A stretch of 64,000 nucleotides of DNA, from assembly GCA_964468745.1 (NCBI GenBank), contig CAYXVY010000140.1:15875-79874 (forward strand), written 5' to 3'. Position numbers and translations under genes: made by a program. This stretch comes from JACPRB01 sp964468745. GTDB taxonomy: Bacteria > Planctomycetota > MHYJ01 > JACPRB01. Below, in pieces: positions 7,836 to 17,482 of the stretch (positions within the stretch are counted from its first letter, which is position 1; each line of letters opens with the position of its first letter). The notes under the pieces are model-generated. The model searched no databases, had not been told where the DNA came from, and saw only the letters and a list, made by a program, of their open reading frames with translations.

Positions 7836-8597
7836 ATGAGTATCACGGCTGACCCCGCGGTTGAATTCCACGACGTCGTCAAACGCTTCCACCGCGTCCA
7901 CGCCCCGATGGGATTGAAGTACGCGATGCTGCATCCCGCGGAGTTCGTCCGCGTGTGGCGCTCGGCCCCGACCTTCACGGCGCTCGACGGGGTGTCCTTC
8001 ACGGTGAAGCGCGGAGAGTCGCTGGGGATCTGCGGCCGAAACGGCAGCGGGAAGAGCACGACGATGACGTTGATGGCGGGCGTAATGCGTCCGACGAGCG
8101 GCCGCGTGGTCGTGCGCGGGAGGATCGCGCCGCTGCTGGCGCTCGGCGCCGGTTTTCATCCGGACTTGAGCGGGTCGGACAACATCACGCTGAACGGGCT
8201 GCTCCTCGGCCTGTCCCGGCGGGAGATCGCGGAGCGTCGCGAGGCGATCATCGAGTTCGCCGGGCTGCGCGAGTTCATCAACGAGCCGATGCGCACATAC
8301 TCCTCCGGCATGTTCATGAGGCTGGGGTTCGCGGTGGCGGCGCATACCGATCCCGAGGTCCTGCTGGTGGACGAGCTGTTGTCGGTCGGCGACTTCGAGT
8401 TCCAGGCGAAGTGCAAGGCGAAGATGCACGAGTTCCGGAAGTCCGGCGTCACGATCGTCTTCGTGAGTCACACGGTGGCGGAGATGGAAGCGATGTGCGA
8501 TCGCGCGATCTGGCTCGACGGCGGGAAGGCGCGCATGGACGGCACGCCGGTCGAGGTGGACAAGGCTTATCGCGGCGCGCTGGGGGCGGCGTCGTAG
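7836..8597 (+). CDS. wzt: ABC transporter ATP-binding protein for polysaccharide export (Wzt/TagH-like)
   Basis: 253 residues from the ATG at 7836 (a TTG at 7824 is in frame but less likely). Walker A is GRNGSGKST, the signature region is YSSGMFMRLGFAVA, and Walker B with the following loop is PEVLLVDELLSVGDFEFQ. The H-loop is FVSHT. The N-terminal HDVVKRFHRVHAP region is typical of Wzt-type subunits, but there is no C-terminal carbohydrate-binding extension, so it resembles the short TagH/KpsT-like forms. It energises export by the permease encoded just upstream. The 3' end overlaps the convergent glycosyltransferase gene by 31 bases. Confidence 0.92.
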   Translation: MSITADPAVEFHDVVKRFHRVHAPMGLKYAMLHPAEFVRVWRSAPTFTALDGVSFTVKRGESLGICGRNGSGKSTTMTLMAGVMRPTSGRVVVRGRIAPLLALGAGFHPDLSGSDNITLNGLLLGLSRREIAERREAIIEFAGLREFINEPMRTYSSGMFMRLGFAVAAHTDPEVLLVDELLSVGDFEFQAKCKAKMHEFRKSGVTIVFVSHTVAEMEAMCDRAIWLDGGKARMDGTPVEVDKAYRGALGAAS

Positions 8598-9619
8598 AGC
8601 CGCCGAAGATCGACCCCCTTGCGGCGCAGCGAGAGCGGCCCTTCGAGGTCGCGGTGCAGGTACGAGCAGACGACCCCCGCGGCGGCGACAGCCAAGCGCA
8701 CGGCGGAGGCCGGCGTGTGGAAGACGCCGAGGAACGAGCGACGAGCGTCGGCCCAGCGGCGCTGGACGAGCAGGTGTCGGCCGATCGTGAGGCGCACGGC
8801 CGCCCAGTAGCGGTCCCAGCGATGGGCGACGAGAGCGGGGTCGGGCTTGGGTTCGGGGAGGACGTCGTGGTGACGGCGCGCGAAGTCGACGGCAAAGCGG
8901 GCGTCGGCGCGGAGCATCGACTCAAGTTCGTCGGACGAGTTCGCTCCCGCGGGGTGTCGCCGCCAGAAGCCAAGCACTTCCGGGACGAAGTGGAATTTCC
9001 CGTGGAGGGCGAGCGTGAGGCAGGTCGCGTAGTCGACGGCGTGGCCGTCGTCCACGGACTGCAGGCCGCCGATGGCCTCGAGGGCGGAGCGCCGGATGAG
9101 GGTCGCGGGGGGATAGGTGAAGACCCCTTCGTCGGCGGAGAGCATGACGTGCGCGGCCGAGCCGACGGGATTGTTCGATAGGATGCCGCCTGATCCCCGA
9201 GCCAGGAGCTGCGCGGTCGGGGTGGTCGCGTCGATCAGGGCGCCCGCGACGTCGACATGCTGGGTGATGCCGTAGGCGAGGACGACGGCCGGGTCGCGAA
9301 GGGGCGGGAGGAGCGATTCGAGGAAGTTGGGGGCCCAGTAGTCGTCCCCTTCGAGGAGGGCGATGAAGGGGCCGCGGGCATTTTCGAGGGCGCGGGCGTA
9401 GGTGTCCTTGAGGGCGTGTCGGCCCTGGCGGGGCTGGCAGATGATCTGGATGCGGGGGTCGCGGCGTGCGGCGATGAGTTCGACGGTGCGGTCCGTCGAG
9501 CCGTCATCGACAACGATCATGTGCCAGTCCTGGACGGTCTGGTTGAGGACGGAGTCGAGCATGCGGTCGATGAACCGCTCGTGGTTGCAGGTCGGGGTGA
9601 GGATGGAGATCAGCGGCAT
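8567..9619 (-). CDS. Family 2 glycosyltransferase
   Basis: 350 residues. The GT2 core is clear: MPLISILTPTCNHERFIDRM at the start, VVDDGSTDRTVE near residue 36, and LLEGDDYWAPNFLE as the metal-binding D-D region. It probably acts in the cytoplasm on a lipid-linked or nucleotide-sugar acceptor. The C-terminal third is helical and basic (RLTIGRHLLVQRRWADARRS) and may contact the membrane. It is convergent with the ATPase gene and divergent from the tandem GT2 gene at 9713. The promoter region contains TAACAATA about eight bases upstream of ATG. Sugar specificity is unknown. Confidence 0.9.
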   Translation of the reverse strand: MPLISILTPTCNHERFIDRMLDSVLNQTVQDWHMIVVDDGSTDRTVELIAARRDPRIQIICQPRQGRHALKDTYARALENARGPFIALLEGDDYWAPNFLESLLPPLRDPAVVLAYGITQHVDVAGALIDATTPTAQLLARGSGGILSNNPVGSAAHVMLSADEGVFTYPPATLIRRSALEAIGGLQSVDDGHAVDYATCLTLALHGKFHFVPEVLGFWRRHPAGANSSDELESMLRADARFAVDFARRHHDVLPEPKPDPALVAHRWDRYWAAVRLTIGRHLLVQRRWADARRSFLGVFHTPASAVRLAVAAAGVVCSYLHRDLEGPLSLRRKGVDLRRLYDAAPSAPR

Positions 9620-9712
9620 GCGAACTTATTGTTACGATTTGCGGGCGGTTGGGACACGGAATATTTCGGTCGCGCGACGGGGTCAGATCGAGACAGCCGG
9701 GATCGTGCATGA

Positions 9713-12085
9713 TTGAGCAACACGTCCAAGAACTCTGCATTGCGTGGGCACCAAGCTGCGGCTACCTTTTGGGGCTCACTGCTTCAACGTCTCACACGGT
9801 CACTGCTGTCCGCCTGGCGATGGAAGCCACATCAGATCCGGTTCAAACCGGTTCGTGATCTGCGCGCCTTCGGCTCGACCTATGCCAGCACGGAAGACCC
9901 GCAGGGGTTCGCGCTTTCCACGAGCGAAAGCTCGCTGCCCAATGGCTGGGCCCGAGTCACCCTGTTGTACGCAACAAGTGATCTGCCCGTAGAGCCCATT
10001 CTTTACTTCGATACGGGGACGGGCTTCTCGGAGCAAAACAGGATCGTGCTTCCGAGAGGCCTCCGCGGCCGCGCAGCTGTTCTGGTCAAACTGCCCGATC
10101 ACGTCGCTGCTTTGCGTCTCTACCCGCTGCGCACCGTGGATCGAATGGACCAACTCCAAGTCGAGATCGTCGAGATGGGCTGGCTGCAGGTGAGCGTACT
10201 GATGGCATGCGAGATCTTACGCAGCGTGGCACATCGCCAGGAGTCGCTCCACGCACTCGCCGTCGACGCCTGGAACGCATTCCGCCGGGGCGGCTGGAGT
10301 CACTTCATGCACTGGTACATCCGTGCGTACACCGGCGACCGCTCCAATCAGTCCGCATACCGCGTTTGGGTCCAATCCTACGACACGCTCGACGAGTCAG
10401 CACGCGCCTCCATCCGACGGCGCATCGATTCCTTCGCCCGCAAACCGGTCATCTCCGTCATCATGGCAACGCGCAACTCGAACCTGGATCATCTTTGCGC
10501 CGCCATCGACTCTGTACGCGGGCAGCTCTATCCAGCTTGGGAACTGTGCATCGCCGACGACGCATCGAGCAGCCCGGCGATCCTCGACCTCCTGCGCTCG
10601 TGCGCGGCAAAGGATTCGCGAATCAAACTCGCATTTTGCGATGCGCCCGGGCAAGTAGCCGAGGCATCGAACACGGCGCTTTCCCTCGCCTCGGGCGAAT
10701 TCGCGACGTTCTTCGACGACGATGATCTGCTGGCAGAAGATGCGCTGTTTCACGTCGCGCTCGAGTCCGAACGCTTTCCCGATGCCGACCTCTTTTATAG
10801 CGACGATGACAAGCTCGATCTGGATGGCGCCCGCTGCGAGCCGAATTTCAAGCCCGACTGGAATCCAGATCTGCTGCTCGGTCAGAACTACTTGCACCGT
10901 CTCGCTGTCTACCGCATGAGACTGCTGCATGAACTGAATGGGCTTCGCTCCGGATTCGACGGCAGTCAAGATTGGGATGTCGCCCTTCGGGCCATTGAGC
11001 GGCTCGACGCTTCGCGTATCCGCCACATTCCCCGCGTCCTGTATCACTGGCGAGTCTCCCCGGGCTCAATGTCTCTGGGACAGGGTGACGCGCCTCACGT
11101 CCGGGAATCGCAACGCCATGTGCTGGCCGACCACCTGCAGAGGCGCGGCATCGCGGCGATCGTCGAGCCGAACGGCGCTAATTGGCGCATACGCCGCGCG
11201 CTTCCGTCCTTGCGGCCGCGAGTGAGCGTCATCGTTCCCACGCGGGACCATGCCGATCTTCTGCGCGCCTGCATCGAGAGCATCCGGTCGCGCAGCACAT
11301 ATGGGCCCGTCGAACTCGTTATCGTGGACAACGGATCGAAAGAGCCGGCGACGCTGGCTTATCTCTCAGAACTTGCCGCAACCGCCGGTGCGCGCGTGAT
11401 CCGCGACGACCGACCGTTCAATTACGCCGCCCTGATGAATCGCGCGGTCGCGCATGCAAGCGGAGAGATCGTCGCGCTCGTGAACAATGACATCGAAGTA
11501 CTCTCGCCCGACTGGCTGGAGGAAATGGTTTCGCACGCGCTGCGGTCCGAAGTGGGCGCCGTGGGCTGCATGCTTTACTATCCGAATTGGAAGATCCAAC
11601 ATGGCGGCATGATCGTCGGTGCGACCGGCGTCGCTCGCCATGCGTACGTGTGGCGGTCGCGCGGCGACGAGGGCTACAGCGGTCGTGGACGCTTAGTACA
11701 GAATCTCTCGGCGGTCACGGGCGCATGCATCGTCATCCGTCGTGATGTCTATCGCGAAGTCGGGGGTATGGACGAGGAGCACGTCGGGGTTGCCTTCAAC
11801 GACATCGATTTCTGCCTGCGCCTTCGTGCGGCAGGATATCGGATCGTGTGGACGCCGCATGCAGAGCTCATTCATCACGAATCTGCCAGCCGTGGTTCCG
11901 ACGAGACGCCTGAGCGTGTGGGTCGATTCCGGCGTGAATTGGAATGGATGCGCGAGCGGTGGGAACCTGAGTTGCGGAACGACCCTGCGTACAATCCCAA
12001 TCTCGCAGTCGACTGCGAGCCGTTCGAGCTCGCATTTCCGCCGCGCACGCCGCGCGGACGTTCTTGCGTCAATGAGCGACGATAG
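9713..12085 (+). CDS. Tandem GT2 glycosyltransferase (O-antigen rhamnosyltransferase-like)
   Basis: 790 residues starting at a TTG that directly follows an in-frame TGA, so no upstream start is possible. Residues about 55-165 look like the beta-sandwich domain common in such enzymes (YFDTGTGFSEQNRIVLPRGL). The first GT2 domain (about 250-500) has ISVIMATRNSNLDHL and TFFDDDDLLAEDALF. The second (about 510-770) has VSVIVPTRDHADLL, ELVIVDNGSKEP, ALVNNDIEVLSPDWLEEM and VAFNDIDFCLRLRAAGYRIV. Proteins of this layout add successive sugars to O-antigen-like chains. The order of action and the donors cannot be read from sequence. Confidence 0.9.
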   Translation: MSNTSKNSALRGHQAAATFWGSLLQRLTRSLLSAWRWKPHQIRFKPVRDLRAFGSTYASTEDPQGFALSTSESSLPNGWARVTLLYATSDLPVEPILYFDTGTGFSEQNRIVLPRGLRGRAAVLVKLPDHVAALRLYPLRTVDRMDQLQVEIVEMGWLQVSVLMACEILRSVAHRQESLHALAVDAWNAFRRGGWSHFMHWYIRAYTGDRSNQSAYRVWVQSYDTLDESARASIRRRIDSFARKPVISVIMATRNSNLDHLCAAIDSVRGQLYPAWELCIADDASSSPAILDLLRSCAAKDSRIKLAFCDAPGQVAEASNTALSLASGEFATFFDDDDLLAEDALFHVALESERFPDADLFYSDDDKLDLDGARCEPNFKPDWNPDLLLGQNYLHRLAVYRMRLLHELNGLRSGFDGSQDWDVALRAIERLDASRIRHIPRVLYHWRVSPGSMSLGQGDAPHVRESQRHVLADHLQRRGIAAIVEPNGANWRIRRALPSLRPRVSVIVPTRDHADLLRACIESIRSRSTYGPVELVIVDNGSKEPATLAYLSELAATAGARVIRDDRPFNYAALMNRAVAHASGEIVALVNNDIEVLSPDWLEEMVSHALRSEVGAVGCMLYYPNWKIQHGGMIVGATGVARHAYVWRSRGDEGYSGRGRLVQNLSAVTGACIVIRRDVYREVGGMDEEHVGVAFNDIDFCLRLRAAGYRIVWTPHAELIHHESASRGSDETPERVGRFRRELEWMRERWEPELRNDPAYNPNLAVDCEPFELAFPPRTPRGRSCVNERR

Positions 12086-12176
12086 TCGCCGCATGCGCGC
12101 TTGAACGCTTCTGAAGCAGCGCTCGAACAGAAGTGCTTGACTCTGTTCCGGCACCCTCGTATCACGCACCGACCGG

Positions 12177-14819
12177 ATGGCGAACGAACAGTTGGGACGC
12201 GGCACCGCTGCCTGCACTATCATCGCGAAGAACTACCTCGCCCAAGCGCGCGTGCTCGCGCGTTCATTCAAGCGCGAACACCCGGACTCCGGAATGTTCG
12301 TCCTCGTCATTGACGACATTGAGGGCTTCGTCGACGCTTCGCAGGAACCGTTCGAGACGCTCACGTTAGGCGAGCTTGCGATCCCCGACGTGCAGTCGCT
12401 CTGTTTCAAATACACGGTAATGGAGCTGGCAACGGCGGTGAAGCCGTTCCTGCTGCAATTCCTGCTGGATCGACGGGGTGTTCAACGGCTGCTGTACCTG
12501 GATCCCGACATCCAGGTGACCAGCGACCTCTCGCAGCTCTTCGAGCGGCTACTGCAGAAGTCGATCATGCTGACCCCTCACATTACACGCGCGATCGATG
12601 ACGGGTCGTTCGCGAGCGAGGTCCGCATTATGCAGTCGGGGACGTACAATCTCGGTTTCATCGGGATCTCGGACACGCCGACGACGCGAGAGATGCTCGC
12701 GTGGTGGCAGAAGCGATGCCACGACCACTGCGTGAGCCGTCCAGAGCAGGGCCTGTTCGTCGACCAGAAGTGGATCGACCTCGTTCCGGGTCTCTTCGGG
12801 GATGTGGACGTGATCCGAGAGCCCGGCTACAACGTCGCGTACTGGAACCTCCATGAGCGCGAGGTCACGATCAACTCGCCTCCCCTGGTAAACGGCCAGA
12901 CGCTGCGCTTTTTTCACTTCAGCGGGTATGACCCCGACAAGCCGCACATCGTTTCGAAGCACCAGACCCGCTTCAACATGAACGAGGTGGGGGACGCGGA
13001 GCGCCTCTTCGGAGAGTACGGGCGGCGGCTCGGCGAGGAGGGATATCACGAGAGCATCCGCTGGCCCTACTCGTTTGACGCGTTTGACAATGGCGTGCGG
13101 ATCCTGCCGTTGATGCGCGACCTCTATTATCGCCTGGGCAGCCAGCGGGAGGCGTTTGGCGACCCCTTCGTAACGAGGGGCGACAACACGTTCTCTCGCT
13201 GGATGAATGCGCCTGCGCCGGGCGAGCCGCAATCTCCTCCTTATGTCTCGCACCTGGCAGCGCACTGTTGGGAGATCCGCGAGGATCTGAGACAAACGTT
13301 CCCGGAGTATCGCGGCGCGCAGCGCGCCAGTTTCCTTCGGTGGTTCGCGTCGGACGGCATCGCGTATTTCGGATTGGATTCCGTGACGGCGGAAGAGATC
13401 CGGCGTCAGGCGTCGGGCAACAGGATTCCCGAGCAAGCCATCGCTCCTCGAGCGACGGCCATTTCCAATTCGGCGCACTGCCGGGTTTGTGCGGTTCAGG
13501 CGATACTCGATCGCTGGCGCTTGCGCGCCCCGGCAAAGGAATTGGTGCTGGGGCATGGTGCGCCGAGCCCGTTGCTGCGGCTGCTGCGCTGGCTGGGAAG
13601 GCGCGGAGTGATGACCAACCTCCGGAAGAGTCTCCGTCCCTGTGCCAAACATGAGCTTCTGGTAAAGCGGCTGGGGGCGGATCTATCGGCTTCGCGCGAG
13701 AAGCGAACCTGCGTTGGGCCGTTCGGACTGAACGCGGCAGGGTATTACACGACCGAGAGCGGCATCGGCGAAGCGGCGCGGCTCATGGCGCGGAGCTTCG
13801 AGAGCGTGGAATTGCCGCACGTCCTCATCAACTTCGACCGCAGTTACGGGTTGCGACGCGACGATCGGACGTACACGAAATTCTCGACCTCGAACCCGTA
13901 CGCGATCAATCTGGTGCAGGTGAACGCGGACGAGGTTCCCGCCTTTGTCACCTTCGTGGGTGAGCAGTACTTCGAAGGAAAGTACAACATTGGATCGTGG
14001 CTCTGGGAGTTGCCGGACTTTCCACTGGATTGGGCGGATCGGTTCGACCGTTTCGACGAGATCTGGGCGTCGAGCTGTTTCACGGCGGCGGCGCTGCGCA
14101 AGGCAACATCGCTTCCCGTCACGGTCGTGCCGTATCCGTTGGCCGCGCCTGCGCCTGTTGTTCATGGTCGCGACCACTTTGGCATCGCAGAGGACGCTTT
14201 CGTCTTCCTCTTCATATTCGATTTCATGAGCGTTTTCGAGCGCAAGAATCCGTTGGCGACGATCGAGGCCTTCCTGCGTGCGTTTCCCGGGCGCCGCGAC
14301 GTAAGGCTCGTGATCAAGTGCTCGAATTCGCGGATCGACCCCGAGAATGCAGCTCGCCTCAGACAGGCGGCGGAGCGCGGACTTGTGCAGATCATTGACG
14401 GGTATCTGTCGCGCACCGAAGTAAACGATCTGGTTGCCTGCTGCGACGCCTACGTCTCGCTCCATCGTTCCGAGGGATTCGGCCTGACGCTCGCGGAGGC
14501 GATGACGCGCGGGAAGCCAGTCATTGGCACGGATTTCTCCGGCAACACGGACTTCATGAACGCCTCGAACAGCTTTCCAGTGCGCTGCAAGGTCATCGAG
14601 CTAACGCGGGACGTGGGACCTTACCGCCGAGGCTCCCGCTGGGCGGAGGCAGACGTCGACCATGCGGCAGACCGGATGCGCAACGTGTTGGACGATCGCG
14701 AAAGTTCCGCCGCCATCGGCACCGCGGCCGCTGCATATATGGCCGAACACCATAGCCCTACGGCGGTGGGTGCCACTATCGACGTCCGACTTAGGGCGAT
14801 CCAAAAGCACATGAGATGA
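12177..14819 (+). CDS. Bifunctional glycosyltransferase: GT8-like plus GT4
   Basis: 880 residues. The N-terminal half has the GT-A/GT8-like start TIIAKNYLAQARVLARSFKR and the metal-binding LLYLDPDIQV, with a later FFHFSGYDP segment. The C-terminal half (from about 510) is a GT4 enzyme: GYYTTESGIGEAARLMARSF, WASSCFTAAALRK, VPYPL, FDFMSVFERKNPLATIEAF and the catalytic HRSEGFGLTLAEAMTRGKPV (E-x7-E). A Cys pair (HCRVCAV) lies in the linker. It likely makes two consecutive linkages of a surface glycan. The start ATG at 12177 follows 91 intergenic bases with no clear promoter. Confidence 0.88.
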   Translation: MANEQLGRGTAACTIIAKNYLAQARVLARSFKREHPDSGMFVLVIDDIEGFVDASQEPFETLTLGELAIPDVQSLCFKYTVMELATAVKPFLLQFLLDRRGVQRLLYLDPDIQVTSDLSQLFERLLQKSIMLTPHITRAIDDGSFASEVRIMQSGTYNLGFIGISDTPTTREMLAWWQKRCHDHCVSRPEQGLFVDQKWIDLVPGLFGDVDVIREPGYNVAYWNLHEREVTINSPPLVNGQTLRFFHFSGYDPDKPHIVSKHQTRFNMNEVGDAERLFGEYGRRLGEEGYHESIRWPYSFDAFDNGVRILPLMRDLYYRLGSQREAFGDPFVTRGDNTFSRWMNAPAPGEPQSPPYVSHLAAHCWEIREDLRQTFPEYRGAQRASFLRWFASDGIAYFGLDSVTAEEIRRQASGNRIPEQAIAPRATAISNSAHCRVCAVQAILDRWRLRAPAKELVLGHGAPSPLLRLLRWLGRRGVMTNLRKSLRPCAKHELLVKRLGADLSASREKRTCVGPFGLNAAGYYTTESGIGEAARLMARSFESVELPHVLINFDRSYGLRRDDRTYTKFSTSNPYAINLVQVNADEVPAFVTFVGEQYFEGKYNIGSWLWELPDFPLDWADRFDRFDEIWASSCFTAAALRKATSLPVTVVPYPLAAPAPVVHGRDHFGIAEDAFVFLFIFDFMSVFERKNPLATIEAFLRAFPGRRDVRLVIKCSNSRIDPENAARLRQAAERGLVQIIDGYLSRTEVNDLVACCDAYVSLHRSEGFGLTLAEAMTRGKPVIGTDFSGNTDFMNASNSFPVRCKVIELTRDVGPYRRGSRWAEADVDHAADRMRNVLDDRESSAAIGTAAAAYMAEHHSPTAVGATIDVRLRAIQKHMR

Positions 14820-14848
14820 ACCGGCGCGATGTCTGAGCCTGCCGGCGA

Positions 14849-16015
14849 CTACCGTCTGAGCCGCAGCAGAGCTCGCGTTGTTTCCCCCTCATGGACTGCT
14901 TCGCTGAGGATCTCCATGCGGAGTCCAATCGACGCTCCGAGTTTCTTGAAGGCATTCAGATTCCACTCGACAAGTGCGCGCGTTCCGCGGGTTTCAGAGA
15001 CATCCTTCGCACAAAATATATCGGCGAGAATGCGACCTCCATCTCCCATGCACCTCGTGGCGTCAGTTAGGAGTCCGCGAGACTCATGCGGATAGGTGTG
15101 CGTTAGGACGCTCATGAAGAGCACAAAATCGAAGGGTCCTCCAACAATTTCGAGTGGCAGACTGGCGTCCATATTCCGCGTGAAGGAAAATGTGGAGCGA
15201 CTGTAGCGCTGTCTGCAGAAAGCCACAGGCTTTTCCGCGATATCTGTACCGCAGTAGCGCCCCGTCGAATCCAAGAAGCTGTGTAGTGGTCGTGTTAACA
15301 GCCCTGTTCCGCAACCCACATCGAGTACGCGGGAATTGCGCGCCAATCCAAATTCCATCAACATGCGCAACTTGTCGTCGCCCAGTGTGACGAACTGTTC
15401 CTCGGACGGAACTCCGACGACCGACCAGTAGTCGCGAGTAAAGTCGGCGTTTTCCCAGACAGTGGCATATTCGCCAAAATCGCCAGGCCGCGCTCCAGCG
15501 ATTTCAACTGTGATCGGTGAGACTCTTGAGCCCCGATCCTTGAACCAGGTAATGTTTTCGTGAACTAAGTCAAATTCGAGCGTACACAGACTTGGAGTGG
15601 CAGGCGCCTGAACTGTCGCGCGAACTAAGACCTCTGCGCCGGAATCAATATCGGTTGGAAAATCGGTCCGAATCCCGTCATAGACAAGTACTTTCCCGTC
15701 TTGTCGCAGCCAATGGTATGCCAGCCGAACGGCATTTGGTTTGTTTCCAGCAGGCCACCGATGGGGAGTAGCGTTACGAACGCGCACGGGCACTTGAACA
15801 ATCTCTCCTTCGTGCAGCTTGGCAGGTGCCTCTAGTACGTGGATTTGGGCGCGGTATGCCACGCTGGGCATGCTGTCCAGTGGCAAGGTGGGGTCGCCCA
15901 ACTGCAGTTCTCCTTTTTCTGAGTCCGACTTAGTATCTGAGTTTTGCAGCAGATGCAAGAAGCGATTCGCCGAGAGCCTTCGAATCTCGCGAGCTATTTC
16001 TTCGCCGGTTGACAT
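14849..16015 (-). CDS. SAM-dependent methyltransferase with N-terminal beta-sandwich domain
   Basis: 388 residues. Residues about 50-175 resemble the immunoglobulin-like module found in glycan-cluster proteins (VPVRVRNATPHRWPAG, LAYHWLRQDGKVLVYDGIRT, LEFDLVHENITWF). The class I methyltransferase domain follows with RVLDVGCGTGLLTRPLHSFL (motif I), GTDIAEKPV and FDFVLFMSVLTH. It may methylate a sugar at a chain end, which in some ABC-exported glycans stops elongation; this is inference. The gene is visibly less GC-rich than its neighbours, as is the divergent sulfotransferase, suggesting the two arrived together. They share a 37-bp intergenic region. Confidence 0.88.
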   Translation of the reverse strand: MSTGEEIAREIRRLSANRFLHLLQNSDTKSDSEKGELQLGDPTLPLDSMPSVAYRAQIHVLEAPAKLHEGEIVQVPVRVRNATPHRWPAGNKPNAVRLAYHWLRQDGKVLVYDGIRTDFPTDIDSGAEVLVRATVQAPATPSLCTLEFDLVHENITWFKDRGSRVSPITVEIAGARPGDFGEYATVWENADFTRDYWSVVGVPSEEQFVTLGDDKLRMLMEFGLARNSRVLDVGCGTGLLTRPLHSFLDSTGRYCGTDIAEKPVAFCRQRYSRSTFSFTRNMDASLPLEIVGGPFDFVLFMSVLTHTYPHESRGLLTDATRCMGDGGRILADIFCAKDVSETRGTRALVEWNLNAFKKLGASIGLRMEILSEAVHEGETTRALLRLRR

Positions 16016-16052
16016 AGGATCGACGCGCCCGATAAGCTCCGCTGGCGAACGA

Positions 16053-17363
16053 ATGGATAACCACTTGCATCGCGTTGAGATTCAGCACGTTGCCCCGACC
16101 ACCGTTGATCCCTTGGTGCTCTGGGGGGCAGGGCTGAACTCGCCCACGCTTGGTACGAGCGGCAGTTACTCAATTGGAATTGCAGGTTGGGTATTACCGC
16201 GCGCGGGACAAAGGGCTAAAGTCCAGTTCACTTGTGGACGCCGAATCCTCAGTGAACTAGAAATTGACCGGTGGCGACCTGACGTGCTGAAGCACTTCCC
16301 CGATATTCCCGGTGCCGAGCATTGCGGATTCTACGGGTCGCTACGGACGGTAGAACTCCCTAGTCAGTTCGATATCCAGATCTCCATCAAGTTGGAAGGC
16401 CACGGATTGCTTCCCATGACGACCATTCGCGGCTGTCGCAATTCCATCGTTCCTGCGCCGGTGGAATCACTGCGTCCAATCTTTATTACATCGTTAGGGC
16501 GCTGCGGCTCGACCTATCTCGCCCTGCTGCTAAAAAACCATCCCGAGATAGTAGTTGCTGGCCCCTTCCCGTACGAAAACCACGTACTCCCTTACTGGGT
16601 TTCAGTTTTCGAGACCCTCTCAGCTCCACAGTCTTTCTTAAAGCAGCTCGCCTCGCCCCTGCGTGGACACTATTGGTGGCTGGGCGATGCGCGCGACTCA
16701 GTAGAGACCTACCTTGAGCGCTTTCCCAACGTAGATCTCGTTGGTGGCGACGCGGTTGACGCAGCCGCAACGTTCTGTCGTGCTCGCGTTTACGCGTACG
16801 ATGCACAACTTGCAGCACGCGTCGGCAAGCCGAAGGCTGTTTATTTCGCCGAGAAGTTACCTCCGTCCGGCCCCAACCCCCTCGCGGAACAACTGTTCCC
16901 CACGACGCGTGAAATCGTACTTCTTCGCGATCCCCGAGACATTATCGCGTCCGTGCTCGCGTTCAATCGAAAGCGGGGTTTCGCATCGTTTAGCCGCGAA
17001 CTCGTTCAGAGCGATCTAGAGTATGTGGCTTCCATTCGACATCAGTGGCTCGCGCTGGCCGTCGGATGGCGGAACCGAAAGACAAATGCGATAGTTGTAC
17101 GTTACGAAGATCTCATGGAGAAACGTGACGAGACCGTCCGAAGCGTCTTTGGTGCATTGAATCTGTCAGCTTCTGATGACGTGCTTCGACACGTGGTGGA
17201 AGCCTCCGCACAGGAAGATGTCGCTCTTCAAGAAGCTCATATGACATCAACAAGCACTGAAAGTTCGATTGGCAGATGGAAGCGGGAGCTTCCAAGTGAG
17301 CTCCAGAAAGCCTGCAGGGACACCCTAGGTGACGCGCTGGAGGAGTTCGGTTACGCAGTGTAA
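16053..17363 (+). CDS. PAPS-dependent sulfotransferase with N-terminal accessory domain
   Basis: 436 residues from ATG 16053 (a longer frame would overlap the divergent gene). The sulfotransferase fold shows the 5'-phosphosulfate loop ITSLGRCGSTYLALLL and the 3'-phosphate motif IVLLRDPRDIIASVLAF. The first 140 residues form a beta-rich module (YSIGIAGWVLPRAG) seen in other glycan-cluster proteins. It probably transfers sulfate from PAPS to a sugar hydroxyl. The PAPS could be supplied by CysD/CysNC at 2.4-5.4 kb. Codon use is less GC-biased than that of surrounding genes, consistent with transfer. Confidence 0.9.
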   Translation: MDNHLHRVEIQHVAPTTVDPLVLWGAGLNSPTLGTSGSYSIGIAGWVLPRAGQRAKVQFTCGRRILSELEIDRWRPDVLKHFPDIPGAEHCGFYGSLRTVELPSQFDIQISIKLEGHGLLPMTTIRGCRNSIVPAPVESLRPIFITSLGRCGSTYLALLLKNHPEIVVAGPFPYENHVLPYWVSVFETLSAPQSFLKQLASPLRGHYWWLGDARDSVETYLERFPNVDLVGGDAVDAAATFCRARVYAYDAQLAARVGKPKAVYFAEKLPPSGPNPLAEQLFPTTREIVLLRDPRDIIASVLAFNRKRGFASFSRELVQSDLEYVASIRHQWLALAVGWRNRKTNAIVVRYEDLMEKRDETVRSVFGALNLSASDDVLRHVVEASAQEDVALQEAHMTSTSTESSIGRWKRELPSELQKACRDTLGDALEEFGYAV

Positions 17364-17468
17364 CCGCGCTTACCACGCTTTACTGGCATATCGAAAGTCA
17401 ACGCCTCCGGACTTCGACGCGCGTACGCGCACCATTTCCTGATTCTGTCTCCGGTCTCCTGAATTCTG

Positions 17469-17474
17469 TATCCT
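17469..17474 (+). promoter_or_regulatory. -10 element (TATCCT) of ECF sigma gene
   Basis: TATCCT lies eight bases before the ATG at 17483, so the transcript is predicted to be leaderless. Confidence 0.4.
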
Positions 17475-17482
17475 CTCCGCAC

